DNA of 64,000 nucleotides from Acidobacteriota bacterium (lineage in GTDB: Bacteria > Acidobacteriota > Holophagae > Holophagales > Holophagaceae). Shown here piece after piece: positions 51,399-60,158 of the stretch. The stretch spans positions 248,001 through 312,000 of the forward strand of contig JACPUT010000018.1 of assembly GCA_016192145.1 (NCBI GenBank). The letters are read 5' to 3'. The position numbers were made by a program, and so were the translations under genes. The notes under the pieces are model-generated. The model made no database searches. It saw only the letters and a program-made list of their open reading frames with translations, and was not told the origin of the DNA. How positions within the stretch are numbered: the first letter of the stretch is position 1; each line of letters opens with the position of its first letter.

Positions 51399-51435
51399 AA
51401 GCGCCGACCCACGGCAGGGGTCGGCGCTTTTCTTT
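51399..51435 (+). terminator. rho-independent terminator after the CPBP protease gene
   Basis: A 12-bp stem (AAGCGCCGACCC, 51399-51410, with 51418-51429) around seven bases, followed by T-rich TTTCTTT. It lies between convergent genes and may also stop the helicase transcript from the other side. Confidence 0.88.
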
Positions 51436-51453
51436 GAGGTGCGGAACCAGTGA

Positions 51454-53124
51454 CTACTTATCCCGCTTCTTGGGCGCGAAGGGCTTGCCTGAGGCCCGGG
51501 GGCTGGGCTTGGGGCCGGACTTGAAACCGGGCTTGGCGGGGCGGGGGGGCAATTCCCCGGCGGCCTTCTTGGCCTGCCACTCTTCGTCGGGGATCCAGGG
51601 GCGGCGGGGGCCTTCCTGGCGGTCCGAGGGGCGGCCACCTTCGCTGGCGCGCTTGGCCCTCCACTCCTCCTCAGGCACCCAGGGACGGCGGGGGCGATCG
51701 TCGCCACCCTCGGCGGCGCGCTTGGCGCGAAACTCCTCTTCGGGGATCCAGGGGCGGTTGGGGCGATCCTCAGAACCATAGGGGCGCTTGGCGCCACCGG
51801 AGGCGTAGGGCTTGCGGGCGGCGGTGCTGTTCACGGGAGGCACGGTGTAGCCCTCGGGCTCATCCTCGCGGAGGAGGGCGAGCAGTCCGGCCACGAGTTC
51901 AATGGCATCGGTGTCGGCCAGCAAGCGCTTGGCTTCCTTGCGGTGGGCATCGTCGGCGGCCTTGGCCACTCGCTCGCGCAGGTGGGTCTCCTTGGCGGCG
52001 CGCAGCTCCTCGGGGCCGGGCACGGTGCGCCAGGTCAGCTCGAGGCCGCCGCGGCGGGCCCAGGCGCTGAGGATGCGGGACTCCTTCAAGTTCACGAGGG
52101 CGAGGCTGGTGCCCTTGGCGCCGGCGCGGCCGGTGCGGCCGCTGCGGTGGATGTAGCTCTCCATCTGCGTGGGGATGGCGAGGTGCACCACGAGGGGGAG
52201 GCCGGAGATGTCGATGCCGCGGGCGGCCACGTCGGTGGCCACCATGTAGCGGAGACGGCCCTTCTTGAACTGCTCCAGGATGCGGGCGCGGGTGGCCTGG
52301 GCCAGATCGCCGTGCAGGAAGCCCGCGGGCAGACCGGAGGCGGTGAGCTCTTCGGCCACTTCCTCCGTCTGGGCCTTGGTCTTGGTGAAGATCAGGGCGG
52401 AGCTGGGCTCGTCGTGGAGCAGCAGGTTCACCAGGGCCTTCACGTGGAAATTGTCGGCCACGATCACGGGGGTGTGGGCGATGTCCTGGTGGGCGGCGGC
52501 CTCGCCAACCTCGTTCAGCTGGAGCTTCACGGGGTTCTTCAGGAAACGCTGGGCCAGCTTGGCGATGGGGGCGGGCAGGGTGGCGCTGAAGAGGTAGGTC
52601 TGGGGGTTCTTGGGAACCTTGGCGAGCACCGTCTCCACGTCTTCCAGGAAGCCCATGTTCAGCATCTCGTCGCACTCGTCGAGCACGACCATGCGCACCT
52701 TGGAGAGGTCCAGGCTGCCGCGATCCAGGTGATCCATCACGCGGCCGGGGGTGCCGACGACGATCTGGGCCCCGCGGGAGAGCGCGGTGAGCTGGGGGCC
52801 GTAGGCCATGCCGCCCACGAGGAGGGCCAGGTCCAGGCGCTGCATGGAGCGCAGCTCCGTGGCGACCTGCTGGGCCAGCTCTCGGGTGGGGGCCAGGATG
52901 ATGGCCTGGGGGTGGGCCCCGGGCTCCAGGCGATGCAGGAGGGGCAGGCCGAAGGCCAGGGTCTTGCCCGAACCGGTGCGGCTCTGCACGAGGAGGTCGC
53001 GGCCCTCACGCCCGGGGGCGAAGGTGGCGGCCTGGACGGGCGTGGGGCTGATGAAGCCGCGGCCTTCAAGGGCCGTCAGCAGATGAGCGTCGAGACCGAG
53101 CTCGGCGAAGGTAGGGGTGTTCAC
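51454..53124 (-). CDS. DEAD-box-family ATP-dependent RNA helicase with DECD box and repeat tail
   Basis: A 556-aa helicase. Q motif: FAELGLDAHLLTALEGRGF with SPTPVQAATF. Motif I SRTGSGKT, Ia PTRELAQQV, Ib TPGRVMDHL, motif II VLDECDEML (DECD rather than DEAD), III SAT, V ATDVAARGIDI and VI HRSGRTGRAG. After about residue 430 comes a basic, low-complexity tail with three copies of a unit like RPWIPEEEFRAKRAAEGG, then a Lys/Pro-rich end. GTG at 53124 with GGGAG 5 bp upstream is the start; the open frame upstream lacks an SD. Likely roles are ribosome assembly or mRNA remodelling. Confidence 0.93.
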   Translation of the reverse strand: MNTPTFAELGLDAHLLTALEGRGFISPTPVQAATFAPGREGRDLLVQSRTGSGKTLAFGLPLLHRLEPGAHPQAIILAPTRELAQQVATELRSMQRLDLALLVGGMAYGPQLTALSRGAQIVVGTPGRVMDHLDRGSLDLSKVRMVVLDECDEMLNMGFLEDVETVLAKVPKNPQTYLFSATLPAPIAKLAQRFLKNPVKLQLNEVGEAAAHQDIAHTPVIVADNFHVKALVNLLLHDEPSSALIFTKTKAQTEEVAEELTASGLPAGFLHGDLAQATRARILEQFKKGRLRYMVATDVAARGIDISGLPLVVHLAIPTQMESYIHRSGRTGRAGAKGTSLALVNLKESRILSAWARRGGLELTWRTVPGPEELRAAKETHLRERVAKAADDAHRKEAKRLLADTDAIELVAGLLALLREDEPEGYTVPPVNSTAARKPYASGGAKRPYGSEDRPNRPWIPEEEFRAKRAAEGGDDRPRRPWVPEEEWRAKRASEGGRPSDRQEGPRRPWIPDEEWQAKKAAGELPPRPAKPGFKSGPKPSPRASGKPFAPKKRDK

Positions 53125-53248
53125 GTTGTCTCCCGGGGCGTGTCCCGCTAACGAAGCCACATGCTTCCCGGGGTGAGCCCAAACGATGAGTGTCCCATGG
53201 AGGCCTTGAAAAACATAGCGATTTTCCTGGTTTGGTACCCTCTATGCC

Positions 53249-53731
53249 ATGACGACTTTGTTACTCATCCGCCATGGCATCGCCGAGGACTGGGTTCCGG
53301 GCCATCCGGATTCCGAGCGCGCACTGACGAGCGAAGGCTGGGAGAAGACCCGGGCGGCCATGCGCGGGCTCGTGGCTCTGGGCCATGTGCCGAGCCGCGG
53401 CATCAGCAGCCCCTACCGCCGCGCCCTGGAGACGATGGCGTGCTTGAAGGAAGCTGCCGATACGGGTTTTCCCGTGGGCGTGTGGGATGGCTTCACGCCC
53501 GAGGGTGATCCTCGGGGGGCCGAAGGCTGGTTGCGGATCCTCATGAAGGGCGCGAGTGAGGATGAACGAATCGCCATCACCAGCCACCAGCCCTTCCTGG
53601 CGGAGCTCATCGCGCACCTCACGGGCCGGGACCTGGAGATCCGCAAGGCCAGCTGCACCGTCGTCGAATGGATGGGTAGCGGCTGGCGCTACAGGAACCA
53701 CTACACCCCTTCGCAACTGAGGGGCGAATGA
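53249..53731 (+). CDS. sixA: phosphohistidine phosphatase SixA-like
   Basis: A 160-aa histidine-phosphatase-superfamily protein. LLLIRHGIAEDW is the RHG motif, SEGWEKTRAAMRGL and ISSPYRRALETMACL follow, and ITSHQPFLAELIAHL holds the second catalytic His. Length and motif order match SixA, which removes phosphate from His of Hpt or PTS-Ntr proteins. The stop overlaps the next gene's start (ATGATG). Confidence 0.88.
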   Translation: MTTLLLIRHGIAEDWVPGHPDSERALTSEGWEKTRAAMRGLVALGHVPSRGISSPYRRALETMACLKEAADTGFPVGVWDGFTPEGDPRGAEGWLRILMKGASEDERIAITSHQPFLAELIAHLTGRDLEIRKASCTVVEWMGSGWRYRNHYTPSQLRGE

Positions 53732-54549
53732 TGCGGGCGGGCCGCCCCGAGCCGACCTTCGTCACGCTGCCCGATGGCGTGAAGCTCCACTACCGGGTGC
53801 AGGGGCCCGTGGACGCGCCCTGGATGGTGCTCCTCAACGGACTGCTCTCGGATACGACCATGTGGGCGGGCGTGCTGCCGGGGCTCACGCAGCGCTTCCG
53901 GGTGCTCACCTTCGATAGCCGGGGACAGGGGAAGAGCGATGCACCCGAAGTCGGGCCCTATTCCACCGCGCAGCTGGCCGAGGATGCCTGGGAGCTGTTC
54001 CGCGCCTTGGAGGTCGAGCGCCCCTGGCTCGTGGGCCTGAGCAACGGCTCGGCCATGAGCCTCGAACTGATGGCTTCGCACCCCGGGGCCTTCGCGGGGG
54101 GCATCCTCACCTCCAGCGTGAGCCACATCGACTTCGCCATGGCGCTCAAGGCCGAGCACTGGGCCCGCTGCCTGGAGATCGGCGGCCCGTTGCTGCAGTT
54201 CGACGCGGTGGCGCCCTACCTGTGGGGGGATCGCTTCCTGGAGGCCCGCCATGGGGTGCTCCGCGCCTACCATCAGGCGGTGACGGGGCAGGCCACCCAC
54301 CACCATGGGGCCCTGCATCAGATCCGGGGCATGGTCACCTGGGACATCCGGGACCGCCTGGGTGCGGTGAGAGAGCCTTTGCTGTTGATGGTGGGAGCCG
54401 AAGACCTCCTGACCCCCCCCTGGAAGTGTCTGGAAACAGCTCGATTGACTGTAAATTCCCGATTTGAGGTGATCCCGGGAATGGGTCATGCCTACCCAGT
54501 TGAAGACCCCAAAGGCTTTGTGGCCCGGGTGCAGGCCTTCATTACTTGA
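53728..54549 (+). CDS. alpha/beta-fold hydrolase
   Basis: A 273-aa protein. VKLHYRVQGPVDAPWMVLLN begins the fold, and VLTFDSRGQGKSDAPEVGPY is typical of the 3-oxoadipate enol-lactonase group. VGLSNGSAMSLELM is the nucleophile elbow (GxSxG). Catalytic Asp lies in LLLMVGAEDLLTPP and His in IPGMGHAYPVEDP. The substrate is unknown. Its start overlaps the sixA stop by 4 bp. Confidence 0.88.
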   Translation: MMRAGRPEPTFVTLPDGVKLHYRVQGPVDAPWMVLLNGLLSDTTMWAGVLPGLTQRFRVLTFDSRGQGKSDAPEVGPYSTAQLAEDAWELFRALEVERPWLVGLSNGSAMSLELMASHPGAFAGGILTSSVSHIDFAMALKAEHWARCLEIGGPLLQFDAVAPYLWGDRFLEARHGVLRAYHQAVTGQATHHHGALHQIRGMVTWDIRDRLGAVREPLLLMVGAEDLLTPPWKCLETARLTVNSRFEVIPGMGHAYPVEDPKGFVARVQAFIT

Positions 54550-54638
54550 GGCCTGGGAGGTCTTGGCCGATTAGGGAATCCAAATTACAATCCAAAGCAT
54601 CCCATTCAGTGCTTTGACTCACCCTCCTCGGGGTTCCC

Positions 54639-55928
54639 ATGGTTAGCAAGACCGCGGCTCCGGCCGCCCAAAGCCTCCAAGAGCTCAAGGAGCTCTCCAT
54701 CGGCCGGCTCGCGGAGATGGCCAAGGAGCTGGGCGTCGAGAACCCCCTGGGGATGCGCAAGCAGGAGCTGGTGTTCAACGTCCTCCAGAAGCAGGCGGAG
54801 GCGGATGGCGGGTTCTTCGCGGAAGGGGTGCTGGAGGTGCTGCCCGAGGGCTTCGGCTTCCTGCGCAGCCCGGATCAGAACTACGTGGCGGGCCCCGATG
54901 ACATCTACATCAGCCCCAGCCAGATCCGGAAGTTCAGCCTGCGCACGGGCGACACGCTCTCCGGCATGGTGCGGCCCCCGAAGGAAGGCGAGAAGTTCTT
55001 CGCCATGCTCCGCGTGGACGCCGTGAACTTCGATCCCCCGGGCGCCGCCAAGGATCGGGTGCACTTCGATGATCTGGTGCCCCTCTACCCCAAGCACCAC
55101 CTGAAGATGGAGCGGGACCCCGCGGAACTCAGCACCCGCGTGATGGACCTCATGACGCCCCTGGGCAAGGGCCAGCGCGCCCTCATCGTGGCGCCGCCCC
55201 GCACGGGCAAGACGGTGCTCCTGCAGAACATCGCCAACTCCATCACCGCGAACCATCCTGAAGTCTTTCTCATCGTGCTCCTCATCGACGAGCGCCCGGA
55301 GGAAGTGACGGACATGGAGCGCAACGTGAGGGGCGAGGTCATTTCCTCCACCTTCGATGAGGCCGCCACCCGTCACGTCCAAGTGGCCGAAATGGTCATC
55401 GAGAAGGCCAAGCGCCTCGTGGAGCACGGCAAGGACGTGGTGATCCTCCTGGACTCCATCACCCGCCTGGCCCGGGCCTACAACACCGTGGTGCCCGCCA
55501 GCGGCAAGGTGCTCAGCGGCGGCGTGGACAGCAACGCCCTGCAGCGGCCCAAGCGTTTCTTCGGCGCGGCGCGCAACATCGAGGAGGGTGGCAGCCTCAC
55601 CATCATCGCCACGGCCCTCATCGAAACGGGCAGCCGCATGGACGACGTGATCTTCGAGGAGTTCAAGGGCACCGGCAACAGCGAGATCGTGCTGGACCGC
55701 AAGCTCAGCGACAAGCGCATCTTCCCCGCCATGGACATCTTCAAGAGCGGCACCCGCAAAGAGGATCTGCTCATCGATCCGCCCAAGCTCGCCAAGGTGT
55801 GGGTGCTCCGCAAGATCCTCAGCGCCAGCGGACCCGCCGAGAGCATGGAGCTCCTCACGGAGCGCCTGGGCAAGGCCAAGAACAACGACGAGTTCCTGGC
55901 CAATCTGCAGGATGCAGGCCGGCGCTGA
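54639..55928 (+). CDS. rho: transcription termination factor Rho
   Basis: A 429-aa hexameric RNA translocase. N-terminal Rho_[24 protein letters not shown]-binding cold-shock domain: [20 protein letters not shown]. ATPase: [20 protein letters not shown] (Walker A), [35 protein letters not shown] (Walker B, Q loop) and [20 protein letters not shown] with ILDRKL-type R loop ([19 protein letters not shown]). Normal length without insertions. A histidine kinase gene follows after 11 bp. Confidence 0.97.
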   Translation: MVSKTAAPAAQSLQELKELSIGRLAEMAKELGVENPLGMRKQELVFNVLQKQAEADGGFFAEGVLEVLPEGFGFLRSPDQNYVAGPDDIYISPSQIRKFSLRTGDTLSGMVRPPKEGEKFFAMLRVDAVNFDPPGAAKDRVHFDDLVPLYPKHHLKMERDPAELSTRVMDLMTPLGKGQRALIVAPPRTGKTVLLQNIANSITANHPEVFLIVLLIDERPEEVTDMERNVRGEVISSTFDEAATRHVQVAEMVIEKAKRLVEHGKDVVILLDSITRLARAYNTVVPASGKVLSGGVDSNALQRPKRFFGAARNIEEGGSLTIIATALIETGSRMDDVIFEEFKGTGNSEIVLDRKLSDKRIFPAMDIFKSGTRKEDLLIDPPKLAKVWVLRKILSASGPAESMELLTERLGKAKNNDEFLANLQDAGRR

Positions 55929-55939
55929 CCACCGACCCC

Positions 55940-56818
55940 ATGTCCATCGAGGAGGTCCCCGAAATCCGTGAGGTCCGGACCCGGATCGTCGAGCGGACCC
56001 TGGGCATGATTTCGGGGATTGGAGCCGCCGCGGGTATCGCGCTCGGCCTTCTCGCCCCGGCCTACCGGATCCGCCAGGTCGAGGCCCGGACTGAGGAACT
56101 GGCGCGCACGGTGACGGCCCTGGAAACCCAGGCCGAGGAACTCCGGGCCGCCCGGGAGGCCCAGTCCCGCTTCCTCGCCCTCGTGAGCCACGAATTGAGG
56201 ACCCCCCTCACCTCGGTGAGAGCCAGCTTGGGCCTGCTGGTTCACCGCCCGGATCTGCCTCCCGAGGCCCGCCCCTTGGCCGAGATCGCGGAGCGCAACT
56301 CCCTCCGCCTCCTCAACCTCACCAATGAGCTGTTGGATCTGGAGAAGGCTGACGCGGGGCAGTTCGAAGTCCGCCACGAGCCCCTCGACCTGCGGAACCC
56401 CATCCGGAACGCGTTCGATGGGATGCACAGCCTGGCCGAGGAACGGCGCATCCCCCTCACGATGGAGGTTCCAGAGGAGGCCGTGGCCATCCACGGGGAC
56501 GGTCCCCGCCTGGAGCAGGTCTGCCTGAACCTCCTCTCCAACGCCCTGAGGCATGCCAAGGGGCCGGGCGGCGTCTCCGTTCGCCTGGAGACCCGCCCCG
56601 AAGGCGTCTGGGTGGGTGTCTTCAATCCAGGCGATCCGATTCCGGACACCTTCCAGGATCGCATCTTCCACACCTTCCACCAGCTGGAGCCGGAAGCGGG
56701 TACCAGCGGCCTGGGCCTCAGCCTTAGCAAGGCCATCGTGGATGCCCACGGCGGCCGCATCGGCTTCGAGAGCGGGCCGGAGGGCACGACCTTCTTTTTT
56801 CTGCTGCCGCGGAGCTGA
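55940..56818 (+). CDS. membrane sensor histidine kinase
   Basis: A 292-aa kinase. One N-terminal hydrophobic helix (MISGIGAAAGIALGLLAPAY), then a coiled coil (about 45-80), then HisKA with phospho-acceptor ALVSHELRTPLTSVRASLGL. The ATPase has N box RLEQVCLNLLSNALRHAKGP, a degenerate G1 region (VGVFNPGDPIPDTFQDRIFH with no clear DxGxG), and G2 GLGLSLSKAIVDAHGG. There is no sensor domain and no adjacent response regulator. Starts 11 bp after rho. Confidence 0.87.
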   Translation: MSIEEVPEIREVRTRIVERTLGMISGIGAAAGIALGLLAPAYRIRQVEARTEELARTVTALETQAEELRAAREAQSRFLALVSHELRTPLTSVRASLGLLVHRPDLPPEARPLAEIAERNSLRLLNLTNELLDLEKADAGQFEVRHEPLDLRNPIRNAFDGMHSLAEERRIPLTMEVPEEAVAIHGDGPRLEQVCLNLLSNALRHAKGPGGVSVRLETRPEGVWVGVFNPGDPIPDTFQDRIFHTFHQLEPEAGTSGLGLSLSKAIVDAHGGRIGFESGPEGTTFFFLLPRS

Positions 56819-56819
56819 C

Positions 56820-57368
56820 ATGGCCTCCTGCTTCGGACACGCCGTCGCGGCGGCCGCCCTGGGGAGCCTGGTGCTGCGCCGGGAGGACGGTTGGAGGCCC
56901 TGGGCCGCGGGCGTGCTCCTGGCCAACGTGGCCGACCTGGATGTGCTGGGCTTCGCTTTGGACATCCCCTACGCCCATGCCTGGGGCCACCGGGGCGCCA
57001 CCCATAGCGCCGCGGTCGCGCTGGTCCTGGGCTGGGTGGCCCTTCGCCTGCTCAGGCCCCCGGAGGGGGCCCGGGCGCGGATCCTGATCTACGGCGTGCT
57101 CGCGGCCATCAGCCATCCCCTGCTGGACATGGCCACCTCGGGCGGGCTGGGGATCGCCCTGGCTTGGCCCTTCACCGAGTCGCGTTGGTTTTGGCCCGCG
57201 CGGCCGATCCGGGTCTCTCCCATCGGCGTGGGTCCCTTCTTCACGGCCCGGGGCCTGCGGGTGCTGGCCAGCGAGGCCGTGTGGATCGGGATTCCGTCCC
57301 TGGCGGTGGCGGGCCCGGCCTGGCTGGTCCGGTGGCGGTCGCGCCTAGGAGGTGCCCATGTGGCTTGA
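56820..57368 (+). CDS. YdjM/DUF457-type membrane-bound metal-dependent hydrolase
   Basis: A 182-aa membrane protein. FGHAVAAAALGSL holds the first His; LLANVADLDVLGF (Asp pair), HAWGHRGATHSAAVALVLG (GHRGxTHS) and HPLLDMATSGGLGIALAWPF are the family's signature metal-binding motifs. The E. coli homologue is LexA-regulated, but no SOS box was looked for successfully here. Starts 1 bp after the kinase stop. Its last 11 bp overlap the next gene. Confidence 0.88.
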   Translation: MASCFGHAVAAAALGSLVLRREDGWRPWAAGVLLANVADLDVLGFALDIPYAHAWGHRGATHSAAVALVLGWVALRLLRPPEGARARILIYGVLAAISHPLLDMATSGGLGIALAWPFTESRWFWPARPIRVSPIGVGPFFTARGLRVLASEAVWIGIPSLAVAGPAWLVRWRSRLGGAHVA

Positions 57369-57825
57369 ACCGGAGGCTTTTCAGGCCCTCATCGCCGGGG
57401 GGCCCCTGGTCTCCCTGGATCTGGTCGTCCGGGATGCCGGGGGGCGGGTGCTCGTGGGGCGGCGCCGCAACCGCCCGGCCCAGGGCTGGTGGTTCGTCCC
57501 TGGGGGCCGAGTGGGCAAGAATGAGCGCCTGGACGAGGCCTTCCGCCGCATCTGCGAGGCGGAGCTGGGGTTTGCCCATGAACGGAGGGACACCCGCTTC
57601 CTGGGCGTCTACGAACACTTCTACGACGACAACGCCCTGGGGGTGGCGGGGTTGGGAACCCACTACGTGGTGATGGGCCATGAGTGGATGGTCTCGGAGC
57701 TGCCACCCATACCCGAAGCCCAACACCACGAGGCCACCTGGATGACCGTGCCGGAGCTCCTGGCCCATCCCGAGGTGCATGAGAACACCAAGGCCTATTT
57801 CCGCCCGGTGCCCGAAGGCCTTTGA
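57358..57825 (+). CDS. Nudix hydrolase, GDP-mannose mannosyl hydrolase type
   Basis: A 155-aa protein. VSLDLVVRDAGGRVLVGRRR with NRPAQGWWFVPGGRVGKNER and LDEAFRRICEAELG match the Gmm subfamily, whose Nudix box is altered (RICEAELG in place of REUXEEXGU). Gmm hydrolyses GDP-mannose to GDP and mannose. AGGAGG lies 5 bp before the ATG at 57358. Confidence 0.85.
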   Translation: MWLEPEAFQALIAGGPLVSLDLVVRDAGGRVLVGRRRNRPAQGWWFVPGGRVGKNERLDEAFRRICEAELGFAHERRDTRFLGVYEHFYDDNALGVAGLGTHYVVMGHEWMVSELPPIPEAQHHEATWMTVPELLAHPEVHENTKAYFRPVPEGL

Positions 57826-57886
57826 AGTGGGTGGGGCCCGGGGCCTCCGGTATCCTGGAAGGCTTGGGCACGCTTCCAGGAGTTCC

Positions 57887-58870
57887 ATGGCCTTCCCCTT
57901 CGATCCCTTCCGCATCGGCCCCCACCAGATCTCCAATGGCCTGGTGATGGCGCCGCTGCATGAGATCACGGACCAGCCCTTCCGGAAGTTCATCCGGGAG
58001 ATCGGCGGGCCGGGGCTCGTGGTGTCGGAGATGATCAGCAGCGAGGCCCTCATCCGGCATGCCCGCAAGGCCGAGCAGATGATGGCCACCACGGGCGAGC
58101 ATCCCTTCGCCATGCAGCTGAACGGCGGCAATCCCCAGAGCCTGGCGGAGGGCGCGCGGCTCTGCGAGGCCGCCGGCGCGGACATGGTGGACCTCAACAT
58201 GGGCTGCCCCGCCTCCAATGTGACCAAGGGGGGTGCGGGCTCGGCCCTGCTGCGCGACCTTCGCCTCGCGGAATCCTGCGTGAGCGCCATGGTGAAGGCC
58301 GTGAACGTGCCCGTCACCGTGAAGATGCGCGCGGGCTGGGACGCCAGCCAGAAGGAGCGCGGCGAGTTCCTGGACTTCCTCAAGATGTTCGATGCGGTGG
58401 GGGTGAAAAGCCTCGCCATCCATCCCCGCACCCGGGCCCAGGGCTACGATGGCCACGCGGACTGGGCCATCATCGCCCGCGCCGTGGAGGCCGGCACCAG
58501 CTACCCCATCATCGGCAACGGCGACGTGGTGGAGCCCGTGGACGCCTTCCGCATGAAGGAGGAGACGGGCTGCGCCGCCGTGATGATCGGCCGGGGCGCC
58601 CTTTACAACCCCTTCATCTTCCGGCAGATCCTGGAGCCCGAATTGGCGGTCACCGCCACCATGCGCATCGACGCCACCCTGCGCTTCTTCGGGATCCTGC
58701 TGGAATTGTTGGAGCCCCGCGAAGCCCTGCACAAGATCAAGAAGATCGGCGGCTGGTTCACCAAGGGCATCCCCGGCGGCAACCACTTCCGCCAGAACCT
58801 CCACGCTTGCAACGACGCCCAGGTGCTCATCGACATCCTGGAGGATCTGCGGGCGCAGCAGGCGGCGTAG
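57887..58870 (+). CDS. tRNA-dihydrouridine synthase (Dus)
   Basis: A 327-aa flavoenzyme reducing uridine in tRNA D loops. GLVMAPLHEITDQPFRKFIR, GLVVSEMISSEAL, FAMQLNGGNPQSLAEGARLC, VDLNMGCPASNVTKGGAGSA (catalytic Cys), VTVKMRAGWD, LAIHPRTRAQGYDGHADW and PIIGNGDVVEPVDAFRM are all family signatures. It most resembles DusB. SD AGGAG lies 5 bp before the ATG. The stop codon is followed at once by a 100-bp hairpin element. Confidence 0.94.
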   Translation: MAFPFDPFRIGPHQISNGLVMAPLHEITDQPFRKFIREIGGPGLVVSEMISSEALIRHARKAEQMMATTGEHPFAMQLNGGNPQSLAEGARLCEAAGADMVDLNMGCPASNVTKGGAGSALLRDLRLAESCVSAMVKAVNVPVTVKMRAGWDASQKERGEFLDFLKMFDAVGVKSLAIHPRTRAQGYDGHADWAIIARAVEAGTSYPIIGNGDVVEPVDAFRMKEETGCAAVMIGRGALYNPFIFRQILEPELAVTATMRIDATLRFFGILLELLEPREALHKIKKIGGWFTKGIPGGNHFRQNLHACNDAQVLIDILEDLRAQQAA

Positions 58871-58970
58871 GGAGGCTCTGGGCTATGGTGGATTGCGACC
58901 CACCGGAACCCCAGGAATGGGTCGGCGGCAGCCAGAGCCTAAAGCCCAGAGCCCAGGGCCCAGAGCCTCC
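58871..58970. repeat. 100-bp hairpin exactly filling the gap between two convergent stop codons
   Basis: Outer arms 58871-58883 and 58958-58970 are exact complements (13 bp, GGAGGCTCTGGGC). A second stem pairs 58896-58902 with 58918-58924 (CGACCCA/TGGGTCG). The right side carries the word AGCCCAG or close variants several times. It starts one base after the dus stop and ends one base before the stop of the minus-strand gene, so it probably terminates both transcripts. Confidence 0.85.
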
Positions 58971-60158
58971 TCAGCCCAGGTCGAACAGCGTCTGCTGCAC
59001 CCCCGCTTTGGGATCCATGGGCTGCGGGAACTCCGCGGCCGGGGGCCAGGGATGGTCGGGATCGAAGGGGCCCGGGGGCACGAGGTCCGGCGGGATGAAT
59101 CGGATGGCCATCTCGGGGGATGCGGATTTGAGCAGGTGCGCGACGGCCCCCTCGCTGGGGATGGCGGGCACCCGCAGCCGTGCCGCGGAGGCATGATCCA
59201 GCAGGCCGGCGAAGGCGGCGGGCAGTGTGGCCCGGGTGGTGAGGGGCTGGGAGGTGCGGGGATCTCCGGCGAGCCCGGGGGTGAAGGCGGCGGGCGCGGG
59301 GGGCAGGGCCAGGGATGCGCGCCAGGGAAGACCCTCACGCATGGCCTGCTGGCCCAGGGCCGCACAGGGGGCCAGGTCTTCGCAGGTGCCGAGGTGGATG
59401 GGCGCCCGGAGCTGCTGGGCGAGACGATCCTTCAGCTCCGTGGCCATGGCGGCGGCTTTGTCAAAGTCGCCGGAAGCCCGTTGGTACTCCGCACCGCCGC
59501 AAAGGGCCAGGCGCCAGCCCACGCTGCGCCGCAGGAAGGGCAGCTCGGGCCAGGCCCCGGCATTGAGGCGCAGGGCCATGGCCTGCTCCAGGCGGCCCTG
59601 GAGGTCGCCCAGGGCGCGGCCCAGATCCCCGCTTTCCAACAGAGCGGAGAGGGCACCCAAGGGCACCACGGCCTCTCCCCAAATCCAGCCAACCCCGGCC
59701 TCCTCACCCCGGCCGGGTTTGAGGCTGGCGAGCCCCGGGAGGGACCACTGGGGAGCGGGCTCGGGCACCCAGCCCAGGAAACCCGAACGCCAGGCTTCGC
59801 CCAGGGCGTCCACGGGAGCCTCGGGTTGGTGTACCCAGGCCCGGAAGGCGCCGCCGGGGATGGATTCCGCCGCAGCGGGCTTCACGTGGAGGGTGAGGCC
59901 GGGGATGGCGGAGAGGGCCTCCCACCAGCCGCCGCGCTCTTCGGGGTGGAGGGCCTCCATCCAGGAGGGAACGTGATCCCAGATGAGGGCGAAGCCGCCG
60001 GGGCAGGGGGCTAGGGCCGCCATGAGGCGGTGCAGGGCGCGGCCCGGAGCGGCGTGCTTGGAGGCGAGGCCCTCTTCCAGGAAACGAGAGCCCACCCAGC
60101 CCGCCCAGGGGGCATCGGGCCCGTGGAGGACGGCGAAGCCCCGTCCTTCAATCATCAT
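58971..60158 (-). CDS. protein of unknown function, coupled to thiD
   Basis: A 395-aa protein, with no signal peptide or membrane segment. I recognise no family. Visible features: a hydrophobic, Trp-rich N-terminal third (FALIWDHVPSWMEALHPEER), a helical middle (LGRALGDLQGRLEQAMALRL) and a Pro-rich C-terminus ending QQTLFDLG. Its ATG overlaps the thiD stop by 4 bp (ATGA). Co-expression with thiD is likely; a role in thiamine metabolism is only a guess. Confidence 0.72.
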   Translation of the reverse strand: MMIEGRGFAVLHGPDAPWAGWVGSRFLEEGLASKHAAPGRALHRLMAALAPCPGGFALIWDHVPSWMEALHPEERGGWWEALSAIPGLTLHVKPAAAESIPGGAFRAWVHQPEAPVDALGEAWRSGFLGWVPEPAPQWSLPGLASLKPGRGEEAGVGWIWGEAVVPLGALSALLESGDLGRALGDLQGRLEQAMALRLNAGAWPELPFLRRSVGWRLALCGGAEYQRASGDFDKAAAMATELKDRLAQQLRAPIHLGTCEDLAPCAALGQQAMREGLPWRASLALPPAPAAFTPGLAGDPRTSQPLTTRATLPAAFAGLLDHASAARLRVPAIPSEGAVAHLLKSASPEMAIRFIPPDLVPPGPFDPDHPWPPAAEFPQPMDPKAGVQQTLFDLG

